Positions 11,201 to 21,400 of a stretch of 64,000 nt of DNA are shown in pieces. The position numbers were made by a program, and so were the translations under genes. The stretch is taken from contig NC_058512.1 of NCBI RefSeq assembly GCF_020382885.2, positions 6,970,802 to 7,034,801 on the forward strand, in the 5' to 3' direction. Position 1 is the stretch's first letter. Every line of letters starts with the position of its first letter. The notes under the pieces were generated by a model. It was not told the origin of the DNA, searched no databases, and saw nothing but the letters and a program-made list of their open reading frames with translations. The stretch comes from Scatophagus argus. Lineage: Eukaryota; Chordata; Actinopteri; Scatophagidae.

Positions 11201-14200
11201 TCATTCAAACTGTCCCGGCATATTCCTCAATGCATGCCTTGTTCTATTCACACTAGCAATGTGACTTTTTCAGTTCTAATTAACACACCAAATGGGTCTA
11301 TTAACTGTGCGGCGTTGTTGTAATTTTGTTTTTGCTGCAGCACAATAGCCAGAACTGTAAAAAAACAAAACAAAACACAAAAAAAACCACAAAAACCACG
11401 CCTTGTTCCGTTAATATTGTCAGGGACAGGGACAAAGTCCAGATGGGCAAAAAATCCTGCTTATTTTAAAGGCTTGTAAAAACATATTCAGAATGATAAA
11501 ATTTCCTCTTGAACTATTACTCTACTACTCTATGCAGGGCTCCTTGACCACATAACATTTGCACACATGTTTTAACCTGAGTCTGCACGAGGCTAAGAAT
11601 ACACATTGCTGTCTGAGTCAGTTACCTAAAGCAGAAACAGAGAAGAGACCTTGTGTTGCAGTTATTAGTACATCAAATGATAGCCTCAAAATAAACTTTG
11701 TATTGTCTGGGGTCACATGATGGAGCATAACTTCCTCAAGAGACACAGATGTTCTACCATCTTGAGCTGCTAGAGTCAGCAAAAAGCTGAGTGAGAATGT
11801 CGCACTGTCAAAAACACAGATTGCTGATCACATTTCAAGGGCCCTTATGTTTGCAGTAATTCTAGTAAGGACCTATCTCTCCTGTTATGACATTGCTGAC
11901 ATTCTGCACTGATAAAAATACACCTTGACACATGTGGGAACCTGCCTCGGGTAAACCAGAGACCGTTGTGGCTTTCTGGTGCTTTAAGTTTATCGGTGGC
12001 TTTAGTATGTTTTTAATAAACAAGTGTCGCTGGTTACCAGGCATGTAATGGAAACTAATGACAACGTGCTGCAGGTAGTCAGAAGCTAATTCTTGTCCAC
12101 AAATCTATCAAAACTTCATAGAAAGATTAATTATCGATAGAAAAGGGAATCATGTGTGTGGAATGAATGAGAAACATTCACAATGCTTCCCATGAAGCAG
12201 CATTCTGATGCCTTGAATTATGTAAAAGCCACAGATGGTTTGAAACATCCGCTGAGTCTTTGACCACATTAGAAAACACCAGTTTTCCCTTTTTCTATTC
12301 ACTATAACAGGTCAGCCTACATATCATACGGTGGGTCAGCCTAATAGGTGTGTGTGTGTGTGTTTGTGCATGTGCCTTTGTCATGCATGAGTTTCTAAGT
12401 AAGAACTCTTTAAATGGGGAAGGCCTGTCAAATGGTCAGTGAAGGTTGCCAAAGGGAGGAGCTTTGGTGAACAGATTGTTACCCCCGGCAACTCCTACAC
12501 TGTCCTCAGTCTGGCAGTCGAATGCCACCAATAGAAGCAGAATTTATAGATCAGCCATGTGGATTTAAGTCCACTGAGTTAGACTTGGGTTTGAATTGCC
12601 TTTTGCTCTATAAACTATCACTCCAAGACGTGTTGCCCCCTCCCTTCACAGATCCATTCTGATCCCTTCTGTGTAGCAGAACAGATAGCTTCTTGTTGCT
12701 GCCTGACAGACCTAAAGTGAACTACTTGGTCAATGAGCAAATGCTATATGAGATATGAGCGCTTTAATTTTATGCATCTGATGGATGCTGTTACTTTTCC
12801 TGCTGAGAGAGACTTTAAATACACATATGACTCGTGTGGAGCCAGGGTTGTGTTACTACACATGGCGGGGCTCTAGACAGCCACCGGTCTGATCCAAGGG
12901 GCATTTTGCACCTGTGGACACAGCAAGGACCTCTGCCTCTGCAGCCTGAGGTAGGCACCCGACAGCATCTTTTTCTCTAAAGTGTTCTTAGTAACACACG
13001 AGAATTGACGACAGATCTGTCATTAGAATTATGACAGGAAGTGGTGATGGTTTTGTTAATGCAGACAAATATATGTATGTCAGAAAGACTGTAAATAAAG
13101 CATCGGTGATCATTTTTGCAAAAACACATGGTTTTGAGTGGCACAGCGGCACATGGCATGTGGTCAACTTTTTGCTCTTTCTCCAGCTTTTGCGCCCTGC
13201 CCTTTTTGCTTCATCTAATCTTTTATAATGCTTTTTTTTTTCCTGTTGGTAAGATTAAAACAGTGGTGAGATGAAGATTTAAGTGAAATTTAAGTGTGCT
13301 ACTTTATGTGATGTGGTGTAAACAAAATGAAAGTGTGTAGTAACGAGTAAGTTACAGAGATAGCTGACAGAGAATGAGATAACATTGCAAGGCTGGACCA
13401 GTTTTCTAAAGATAACAAGGACTGGTGTGAAACATTAATGGACATTTCTTTCAAAGACGCAATTTATGGGGTTGTATAGCCATAGTAACTATCCTGCAAT
13501 CACGGAAAAGAAACAAAGCATGTCATTCTTCTCTGCACGACATTGTAACATACACAGGTTGCACAAAAACACATGCAGGACACATGCAATAAGCACTACC
13601 TTTTGTGAGTTTATATGATACAAAATAAAAACCTAAGAATCCAATATCCTCTCTCTCGTCAAAAACTTAACATTATAAGCTTGGTCATTATAAGTTTTTT
13701 CTTTTTTTTAAATTTTTGCATGTTTGTTGTAGGATTGCATTACAGTGTACAGGTGTTCATGATATCACCTGCTGAGTACAACCTGAGTCAGCCTGCTTTT
13801 CTATCCTGAATTATGTATCATTAGCATTAAGGTGTTGGGTGTAATCTGATAATAATATTTAATTTCATTGCTCTTGACGTTGTACAACCAGCTTGACTTA
13901 AAAGATTATTGCCTCTACATAAAATAGTCCTAGAAAACAAATGTATATGTGAGCATGTACAATATCGAATGCACATGAAGTCATCTCTCATATGTTTTCA
14001 TTTTATATATATTTTTATTACAGAAAAGCCATTAAATAAGTGAAAGCAGTTGTGGTCCACAACAGCAACACTGCAGCTTAGCTCTAGTCTCATCTTACAC
14101 TGTCACGCTGCTGTCTCAAGCTAGTTAGCTGTAACCCCAATGTGATATCTCTCTCTCTTTTTTAAATTATCTCAACCAGCTCCTCTCCCACAGCTATTAT

Positions 14201-17200
14201 TAATACCACACACGTCAGGGTGGCTTATGTGTCAACAGATCACTGTAGCGTGATTGTTTACATTCTAAATCTGGGCTGCTGTTGTTGTCGGGCTGATTGC
14301 GGAACACAAATTAGGGTCGGTCATGATATCTCACGTAGCCTTTTTTTTTCCCCATCAAAGAAAGCAGCTCAATCTTTTCTGAGGAAATAAGCAATTAAGA
14401 TGTATATTAATAGCTGTTTGGACTAAAACTGGGCATTTCAAGTGGAGTGATAAAACCCTGATGAATGGTGGGGTTTTTTTTGTTTGTATGTTTGTTTTTG
14501 TGACATGGTAATTAGCCAATTAGTTGATGGGTCGATCTGTAAATATTTTGGTAATTGATCTGCTAATTTTTAAAGCAAAAATGCCTGCCATTTGATGGTG
14601 TTGGTTTCTCAAATGTTATGAAATGCTGCCAATAGACTGAATATTTGGGGGCTTTGAACTGTTATTTTGACATAAATTTAGAGAACCTTCACCTTGGGCT
14701 CCTGGAAATTGTGGTGGGCAGAAAAACAATGAGCTGATTGTGAAAATGAAATGAAAATACTTATCAGTTGCAGCTGTTAAATGCTTGTATTATCTTACAT
14801 GCTGTCCTTATCAGAGTCAAGGTCTTTTCTGCATGCCCTTGCTTGGAACGCTCACCCATCCATGCACATCCTCCTACAGAACATAAGCAATGACATTCTT
14901 TCACCAAGGAAAAGCTCATGTTTTGGATACAAATCTGAGAGATCTAGAGGGAGATGTGCACAGGGCATACACATGCACAAAGACTCTTAATCCTGCACAG
15001 ATTTACCATTTCTCCTCTGCCTCAGCATTTCCACTGCCTTTCATCACTGGTCTTTTGTCTGTAAAACGATAGTGGACCCTTTAGCAAAATGCCCAGAGAG
15101 AATACCTAACCCTTTGTCTCACTCCTGTGCTCTTCTCCTTTCTCCCCTGCTCATCTGTTTGTTGTGCTGATTTATGGTGGAATTGAAGTCAGGGGCCAGC
15201 AGATGAATGGATAGAGTAGACATTTTGTGATGGAAGAGAGGAAGGACAGATGAAGGGATGGAGTTGGACCCTGCTTCCCCAAGCTATTAGGGGGTATAAT
15301 GAGACAAGTGAATGGCTGTCACTCAGCTTAATTGGTCACCTTGATTAGGAAGTCTGCTCATGCACAGTTTTCCCTGGCATTATAAGCAGTCGAGCAAACT
15401 GAACATGTGGAATTCAAAGATTTTTTTCTGGTAAATAAAATCAGATAATCTGACAATCTTCCTTCTAGAAATGAAAGGTTGAATTCATAAACAATAAAAA
15501 ACACTTTTGTTCAAATCAATACACTGCCAGAGCTTTTTAGATGCTTTGTAGTATTTTATGCCTTTATTTATAGCCTAAACAAGGAGAGAGAGAGAGAGTC
15601 TGGGCTGAACTAATGGGTAATGGTGGCCGATACAAATTAAGTCAGTTTATTCATTTTGTACAACCATTTTTTCATATGCTTTGGTGCTCCTCAAGACCTT
15701 TAAGCAGACTTGTTTGGTAAAATTGTAGAGTTCCCCCAAATGAATATTGGGAAATGCATGGAAATCCAGTGACTGACTTTAAGGGTCAGATAAGACTAGT
15801 GATATACTTTATATAGTGCCATACCTGATAGACTCATAACATAAGCCATAAGGTGATTTTTTTTTGGGGGGGGGGTTAGTAAGGCTGATTTGTTGCAATC
15901 ATAATTCAGCATAATCAGGAAGTGTGCCTTTCCAACAAGGAAGTGGAACTACTCCTGACAGTACTTGTTTGTCATTTCAAACAAAACAATGTGCTCTTTC
16001 ACATGGACTTAGTAATACATACTACCAATAACAGGACATGAAGGGGAAGTGGAGTACTTCCACATTCATAAAGTGGTGCACAGAAAGAAAATATTCTATT
16101 TCTGCAGAAAACCTACATACTAACTAGCAGGGGACACTGCAGTTGGCTCAGCTGATATTTTGGAAAAGTTGAGACACAGGCGGACAGCAAAACAGAATAT
16201 ACACCAAATATGGTTTGAGTGTGTGTTTGTTTATATCTTGTTAGTCACATCTTACTCAGTTACCCATCTCTGTTGTTTTGCTCCATTACAGAGTGTGCAG
16301 TAAGATGAGTGGCAGCAACATGGAGCTGGACCGCTGCAGCCAACAAGGGTCGGTAGAGAGCCCTACTTCATCTCTGCGGGGCCTGGGCAGTGTCAGCTTC
16401 CACGCTGCCTCAACCGACAACCTGACTGCTGACATTGGTAAGAACCACTCATATTCTGGCAAGGTTAAGAGAATTTATACCTGAGTGGTGCTAACAGTTG
16501 CTCCAGTAGAGACATACACAGAGAGTCCAAGGATCCTATCTGATAAGGAGAAGAATTTGAAGTTTATTGAGGAAGTTAGGTACTTTGTCCACAGCTCTTA
16601 CGAGCATGTAGATGTTATTTTTTAGAGATTATTATTTGTCGTGCGTTTGCCTGCATGTTAGTTTTCTTGCTGTTCAGACACTGTTTGACTATGAAGATGC
16701 CCTCACCTGAGTGAAACTGGGCAACAACAATTAAAATAGGAAAGGACTGCAAAGTTTTATACCAGCAATATGTCAGCCCCTCTCTCCCTCTTTCACTGAG
16801 TGCACAAAGTTTGTTTTGACCAGGTGTTCATGTTCATTGACTGCATTAAAGATATGGCTCACAGCGAGTGGCATGTGTCCTTGGTTAAAAAAATCATCTT
16901 TCACATAGCTTTAAAATTCTTTGGTGCTCGGACGCTTGTAATTGCTGTAACTTCCTGGGCAATGTTGTTTGAAGAGATAATTATGGACTCTGATAACGAG
17001 GAAAAAGGGCTTGGCTACATCCTACAGAGTGCTTTTTTTCTGTACAATCTTCCCCCTCTGCGAAAGCAGTTATTCAAGACTGCACCACACAATTATCTCA
17101 GTATCTGTCTCCTCTAGTGTAATGTCAAGTTCCAGCTTTAAGTCTTTAATTGACAAATGGATCATAATTGGATGGAAGATGTTTTGAGTGTCAGCTTGAA

Positions 17201-20200
17201 CCCTGGATTGTGGAAATTTCCAGCTCTTTTGAGGAAACAAGGTATGTGTTTGTATCAAGGCTAGGCAGTAGGCAGTGGCAGAAGGAGTGTAGTAAATAAA
17301 TCACATTCACAGCTGTCACCCAGGAATATGGAAGTCTGTGAGTGCTGTGAGGTTGCAGGAAATTAACTCGCAAGGACACAGAGGAACAAAAGATATATGT
17401 TGTGAATCAGTAGAAAGTGAATAAAAATCCTCCAATGGTCATTGGTTTCTCTTTGTTCTTGTGTTTTTTTCCAGGTAGAAATTTGTCAATTCTAGTGATG
17501 GAATAGTTCGGGAAATATGCTATGGTTAGTTTAGCTTAGCATGAGGACTGGAGAAAGGGAGAAACAGGCTTTTGCTCCGATTTTGTTACTTTCAAACAGG
17601 ACCAGGCCAGCTGCTTTCTCCTGATGTAATTGATTTTCTCTTTTCTTAGGTTCTCGGGATGCTTCACGGATGTCTTGTTCCTCTCCATTTACCAGAAGTC
17701 CAGTGGCCTCAGCCCCAGGGTCTCCTCACCCACCCTCATTTAGCAACTTAACTAACCAGCCACCTCCACTCCCAGAGAAAAAAACAGTCAATCGCACCGT
17801 CTCAGCTCCCGATAGTGCAAACGGAAAACCCTTTTTCCAAGCCTACCCACGCCTCCCTTTCACTGGCTCAGAGAGCAATGTGTGTCGCCCTGTTGATGTT
17901 AGCTCCCGGTCCAGTTTACCGTCCAGCCCTGTTGACCCGCGACCCATTTTCTCTTCCAACGAGTCTCTGGAGCGCTACCATGCCCTGCTGGGCCGATCCT
18001 CGAGGTCCCGGACACTGGATGAACCGCTGAAGACTCAAGGGCGCCTGGGTGTCCACTGCCGAAGCAGCGTCACCTGCTCCTCTTCCCCCCAACTCAGCGC
18101 ACCCTTCTCAGCCTCAGAACCAGGTCTGGCACCAAATCTGGGCTCTAGCCTGCAGCTCCAGACCCTTTTGAGTAATATAGACAGTAGGGAGGGAGTTTAC
18201 TCCAAACTGGGAGGCCTTTATGCGGAGTCTCTGCGGCGCTTGGCTCTAAAATGTGAGGATCACTTCACTCGCTCCCAGAAGAACCCACTTAAGTTCGAGG
18301 AAAGCAACTGGTCTCTGTTCAGACTGACCTCTAACAAGCCAAGCTGCAACGCAGGAGATGCTGTGTACTACTCTGCTGCCTGTGCCTCAGATCCCAGCAA
18401 CTCGTACGCTGTAAAGGTAATAAATACTTGTACCGTAAATGCCTATTTTGAGTATTTCATGTAGTGACTTTGCTAAATATGTGTTTGATATCGTATTGTT
18501 CATCTGCAAAATTTCTCACTTCATACATTTTTTAATGTTTGATCGTTACAGGGATTAAATTATCTTTTGGACTTGCTGATATCTGAACCTTATGATCAAT
18601 TCATGAATGGCCTTGACTGAAACAGCTGTGGGTTCTGTGTTTTGTCTGCTGTGAAGAAGACATGTTTTTGTAACATACAGATCATGTTTTATCTTTCTAC
18701 TCGGATGTTGTTGTCAAGAGAGCAACTCACAGCTCACTCAAGATCATCATGACTACTGTTTAAGGAATAATTTGCACAGTGGGTGTTGTAAATTGATCTT
18801 TTAAGCAGGGATTTGACAGTTTGGGGATAGAGAGAGGAGATTAAAATAGGGCAGTGGTCTTGTTTGTTCTTAGGGATACAGATGGGATGGCCCGACTACA
18901 ACACAAACCCTCATGGCATAGAGTGTAAACAACCAGGAAGAAGGGTGTGGATTCAGTCTTACTGACCTTTGTCTCAAAGTCATTAGTGCTGTACAAAGCA
19001 GCAGCTGTTTGTACAGTTATGTGTTGTGCCACAGTGTGGGTGCCCACAGTATTGCTTAATATCTCTAGGCCCAATTAATCTTTACATTCCAGGCAGGATT
19101 TACAGTCAAACAAACCCCTGTTGTCAAGGCCACACACACACAAACACTTGCACACACATAACTCAGTACAACTCAGTACACACCATGTAGTATGAGACCA
19201 TCAGCACAAAAACTTATAAACTGATATTCACACGTAATGCCAGTGTGCTGAATACCAAGAGTGTAGATTTAAGTACTGTTAATCACAAAGAAGAGATTCA
19301 TAAATCTTGCCCCCAACACATAAGGAGAACATACTGAAATGTCTTACTGAGGGTCTGTAGTGGTTTACATAACTACAAGTTCAGTCCTTTCATCAACTGG
19401 ATGACTAAAAGCTTAAAACATTTTTTTAAAAAAAGCTTTCAGGATTTGGCTTAAATCTGCATCAAAGGTATTTATTTTACTTGAATGAGAGCAGGAACTG
19501 AATTTGTGCTGCCTTTGGATCCTCACTAACAAGAATTCCTCTCCTATGTTTCTTGGCTGCATCCTCTTCCCGTCTCTCTGTGTGTAACCCCCCCCCACAT
19601 CCTTTTCTTCTCCTTCCATTCATCCTTCCCTCCCACTGTCCTGTGTGTTTATACCTCTCCAGATCTGTAAGAGTCCATCCATGGAGGCCAGGCAGGGTCA
19701 TCTCTACAGTCTGTCAGTGCAGCAGACCATGCCGCCTCACTTCAACCTCCAGCAGGACTGTGGCCACTTCCTCGCCTGTGTCCCTCAGAGCATGTTGTCT
19801 TCAGATGAAGTCTCTCTGCCCACCAAACCTGCCTCATCGCTGCCTCAGCCTCCCACGTCTGCACCTGGCCAGCAGGCAGACAGAGAGCGAGTGGTTGTCA
19901 TCACCTCTGAGATCCCTCAGCAGACAGCAGCTGACTTTGTTCGGGAGTTTGATGCGTTCCATAAAACTCAGCCAGAGGTCTATGAGCGCCGTGTATGTTT
20001 CCTCCTCCTGCAACTCTGTAATGGCCTGGAGCACTTGAAGGAGCACGGGGTCACGCACCGCGACCTGTGCCTCGAAAACCTGTTGTTGGTGCCTCATCAC
20101 CGCAGGCCCTCACAGTTTCCCCAGCAGACAACCACTGACAACAGCACCGCTAATGGTTCAAGTGGTGGAGACATTCAACGTCACCTCCCCCGACTCCTAA

Positions 20201-20823
20201 TCAGCAACTTTGCAAAGGCCAAGCGTCGCTGCTCTGAGGATGCTGCCTTGACTACTGTGGATCCTCGCATCAAACGCGACCAGGCCAGATTGGCGCCTGA
20301 GATTGTCTCAGCAGCCCAGTACCGTAAATTTGATGAGTTCCAGACAGGTATCTTGATCTATGAGCTCCTCCACCAACCCAACCCATTTGAGATGAGTCCA
20401 GCTCTGAAGGAACAAGACTACCACTGTGAGGACTTGCCTCCAATCCCCTCAGTCTCTCTTTACTCAGCAGGCCTCCAGAGGCTGGCCCAGCTGCTGCTCC
20501 AACCTGACCCCATTAAACGCATCCACATCCAGGAGGCCAAGCGCATACTGCAGAGCCTGCTCTGGGGTCCCAGGAAGGACCTGATGGAGCAGCAGTGGGA
20601 GAGACACGGACAGGGAGGAGGCTTTGTCAGTGGATCCCGACATGAGGGCCTCCTCAATTGGTTGGACGTGAAACGGGCCCTGCTGATGATGAAGTTTGCC
20701 GAGCGCTCACTGGAGCCCGAGAGGAACGCAGAGCTGGAAGACTGGTTGTGCTGTCAGTACTTTTCCTCTGCTCACCCTCTGTCTCTCTGCCATACTGCCG
20801 AACTGCTCTACTCGCTAAAGTGA
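8214..20823 (+). CDS. prag1: pragmin, PEAK-family scaffold pseudokinase (PRAG1/SGK223)
   Basis: Coding exons: 8214-8477, 8587-10373, 16292-16437, 17650-18416 and 19663-20823. All splice sites are GT-AG, phases agree, and the joined frame is 1374 residues (the human protein is about 1400). The start MSACSDFAEHVWKPGSCKNC is the family N-terminus, and an in-frame TAA lies just upstream. Pragmin is a cytoplasmic scaffold of the PEAK family. It binds Csk and Rho-family partners and shapes Src-type signalling, adhesion and cell form. Visible parts: conserved SPYSKPTIAVKPTMM (about residues 62-76); EPIYA motif with Tyr327; ATITVMAAH; a long Ser/Pro-rich disordered middle with a three-copy repeat (456-518); an acidic run; proline stretch PPPPPPK; then the C-terminal pseudokinase (about 935-1350) and flanking helices. 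It converges on edf1. The family identity is firm. The N-terminal splice structure and the leader exon are less so. Confidence 0.93.
8587..10373 (+). CDS. prag1: prag1 large exon encoding the disordered signalling region
   Basis: The acceptor TGTGACAG precedes GAGAACACA, and the donor CACAG/GTAAGA ends the exon. It encodes residues 89 to 684 (the last codon is split). It carries the tyrosine motif EPIYAESTKKKRR, the block ATITVMAAHTEENNRTFYLS, the three tandem 21-residue units, the acidic stretch beginning CRIEEEEEEEE, and ends PPPPPPKKLHR. These landmarks occur in the same order in mammalian pragmin. The antisense frames across it are shadows of the biased codons. Confidence 0.93.
9688..9876 (+). 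repeat. prag1: in-frame tandem repeat, three 63-bp units
   Basis: Three copies begin at 9688, 9751 and 9814. Each encodes about 21 residues of the form KLSTSSLSPSISSPVPLPEL. Copies two and three are more like each other than the first. The period is a multiple of three, so copy number can change without breaking the frame. Confidence 0.92.
10620..10645. repeat. (TA)n microsatellite
   Basis: Alternating TA/AT run in prag1 intron 3. Confidence 0.85.
14500..14780. mobile_element. degenerate fish interspersed repeat (short non-autonomous type)
   Basis: The order of phrases AATTAGTTGAT, then TTTAAAGCAAAAATGCC, then TTTCTCAAATG, then GGGGGCTTTGAACTGTT, then CACCTTGGGCTC, then GGAAATTGTGGTGGGC is that of a repeat I know from many teleost introns, where the ends carry AATCGATTA-like phrases. 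This copy is old, with many substitutions. I cannot name the family. It lies inside prag1 intron 3. Confidence 0.6.
16292..16437 (+). CDS. prag1: prag1 coding exon (small, pre-kinase linker)
   Basis: The acceptor is CTCCATTACAG and the donor is GACATTG/GTAAGA. It encodes VCSKMSGSNMELDRCSQQGS and onward to DNLTADI, which matches the pragmin segment just after the proline stretch (Lys-Met-x-x-Ser pattern, then SxESxxxSxRG). The exon is phase-compatible on both sides. Confidence 0.88.
17495..17615. mobile_element. truncated fish interspersed repeat in prag1 intron 4
   Basis: GGAATAGTTCGGGAAATATGC, then GTTTAGCTTAGCATGAGGACTGGAG, then GGGAGAAACAGGC and a TGTTACTTTC phrase. These are the landmarks of a short repeat very common in percomorph introns (AGCTTAGCATAAAGACTGG, then GGGGGAAACAGC). 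Part of the usual middle is missing. Confidence 0.6.
17650..18416 (+). CDS. prag1: prag1 coding exon, start of the pseudokinase
   Basis: It encodes residues 733-988. The first half is Ser/Pro-rich (PPPLPEKK motif). The second half carries LLSNIDSREGVYSKLGGLYA, then ALKCEDHF, then the N-lobe ending SNSYAVK. Lys988, the last residue of the exon, sits at the position of the ATP-anchoring beta-3 lysine of true kinases. The donor is GTAAAG/GTAATA. Confidence 0.92.
19663..20823 (+). CDS. prag1: prag1 last exon, pseudokinase core and C-terminal helices
   Basis: It encodes residues 989-1374 and ends at TGA. Visible: HFNLQQDCGHF; RRVCFLLLQLCNGLEHLKEH (alpha-E); HRDLCLENLLL with His1120, Asp1122 and Asn1127; ISNFAKAK, where active kinases have DFG (Asn1170 replaces Asp); LAPEIVSAAQYRKFDEFQTG; then the C-lobe and the helix KRALLMMKFAERSL used by PEAK proteins for dimerisation. 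The HRD is kept and the DFG is lost, as in other pragmin pseudokinases. Confidence 0.95.
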   Translation: MCKSPSMEARQGHLYSLSVQQTMPPHFNLQQDCGHFLACVPQSMLSSDEVSLPTKPASSLPQPPTSAPGQQADRERVVVITSEIPQQTAADFVREFDAFHKTQPEVYERRVCFLLLQLCNGLEHLKEHGVTHRDLCLENLLLVPHHRRPSQFPQQTTTDNSTANGSSGGDIQRHLPRLLISNFAKAKRRCSEDAALTTVDPRIKRDQARLAPEIVSAAQYRKFDEFQTGILIYELLHQPNPFEMSPALKEQDYHCEDLPPIPSVSLYSAGLQRLAQLLLQPDPIKRIHIQEAKRILQSLLWGPRKDLMEQQWERHGQGGGFVSGSRHEGLLNWLDVKRALLMMKFAERSLEPERNAELEDWLCCQYFSSAHPLSLCHTAELLYSLK

Positions 20824-21400
20824 CGGCTTACTTTAGCATTAAAAAAGTGTGTGCGAGTTGAACTGAAGTATTGCTTGAATGTGTGTCAGATCAGAACGAC
20901 CAATAAGACACTATAGATGAGTCCAGACAGTGTGATCCTTTGGAGATAACTGTGAACCTACCCACCTGTTTGTGCTACAGCTACATGCATGAGGAGCCAC
21001 GCATCAAGCTAGCCGTCCACTGTCAGTATCCTGCTAGAGACTGTCAGCAAAGCAAAGAAATAACCTGTGAAAATTCTGCTGTTTTTAGATGTTCTCCTAA
21101 CAGTTACAGACATATGGACAAAATCGCTAAAAACATTCACTCACAGACTCATGACATTGATAAATACATTGGTTTAAAAAAAAAAAGGAAGAATATGAAT
21201 AGTATTCATAATCCTATAATACACTTACCAAAGTTTTATGTTTGACACTGTATTTGTGTGTATTTATTAAAAAGGACATTTTACCCACAGGCTAATAGTT
21301 CATAACTGTGTCAGCCAGCTTTGCAGAGTAATGCTTTGTCTACAAAATGTGCAGCTAACATTTGTCTGACATCTTAATAAAAAATATGAGGTCACTGGCA
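20824..21400 (+). other. prag1: prag1 3' UTR with poly(A) signal
   Basis: No further frame follows the stop. The first good AATAAA is at 21376-21381. Another AATAAA at 22337-22342 could serve a longer transcript end. Which one is used cannot be told from sequence. Confidence 0.5.

Larger units (their letters stand above)
10374..16291 (+). other. prag1: prag1 intron 3, with repeats
   Basis: A 5.9-kb intron with no other exon that I could support. It holds a TA run (10620-10645), a short TG run near 12350, a fish interspersed repeat near 14500-14780, and a T9/G10 run near 15856-15874. A segment ending at 12950 in GAG/GTAGGC could be an alternative leader exon but has no supporting frame. Confidence 0.6.

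Noticed and set aside
16800-17117. 105-codon frame in prag1 intron 4
   Set aside because: It has no domain and no splice context, its composition is like the surrounding intron, and prag1 exons flank it in agreeing phase without it.
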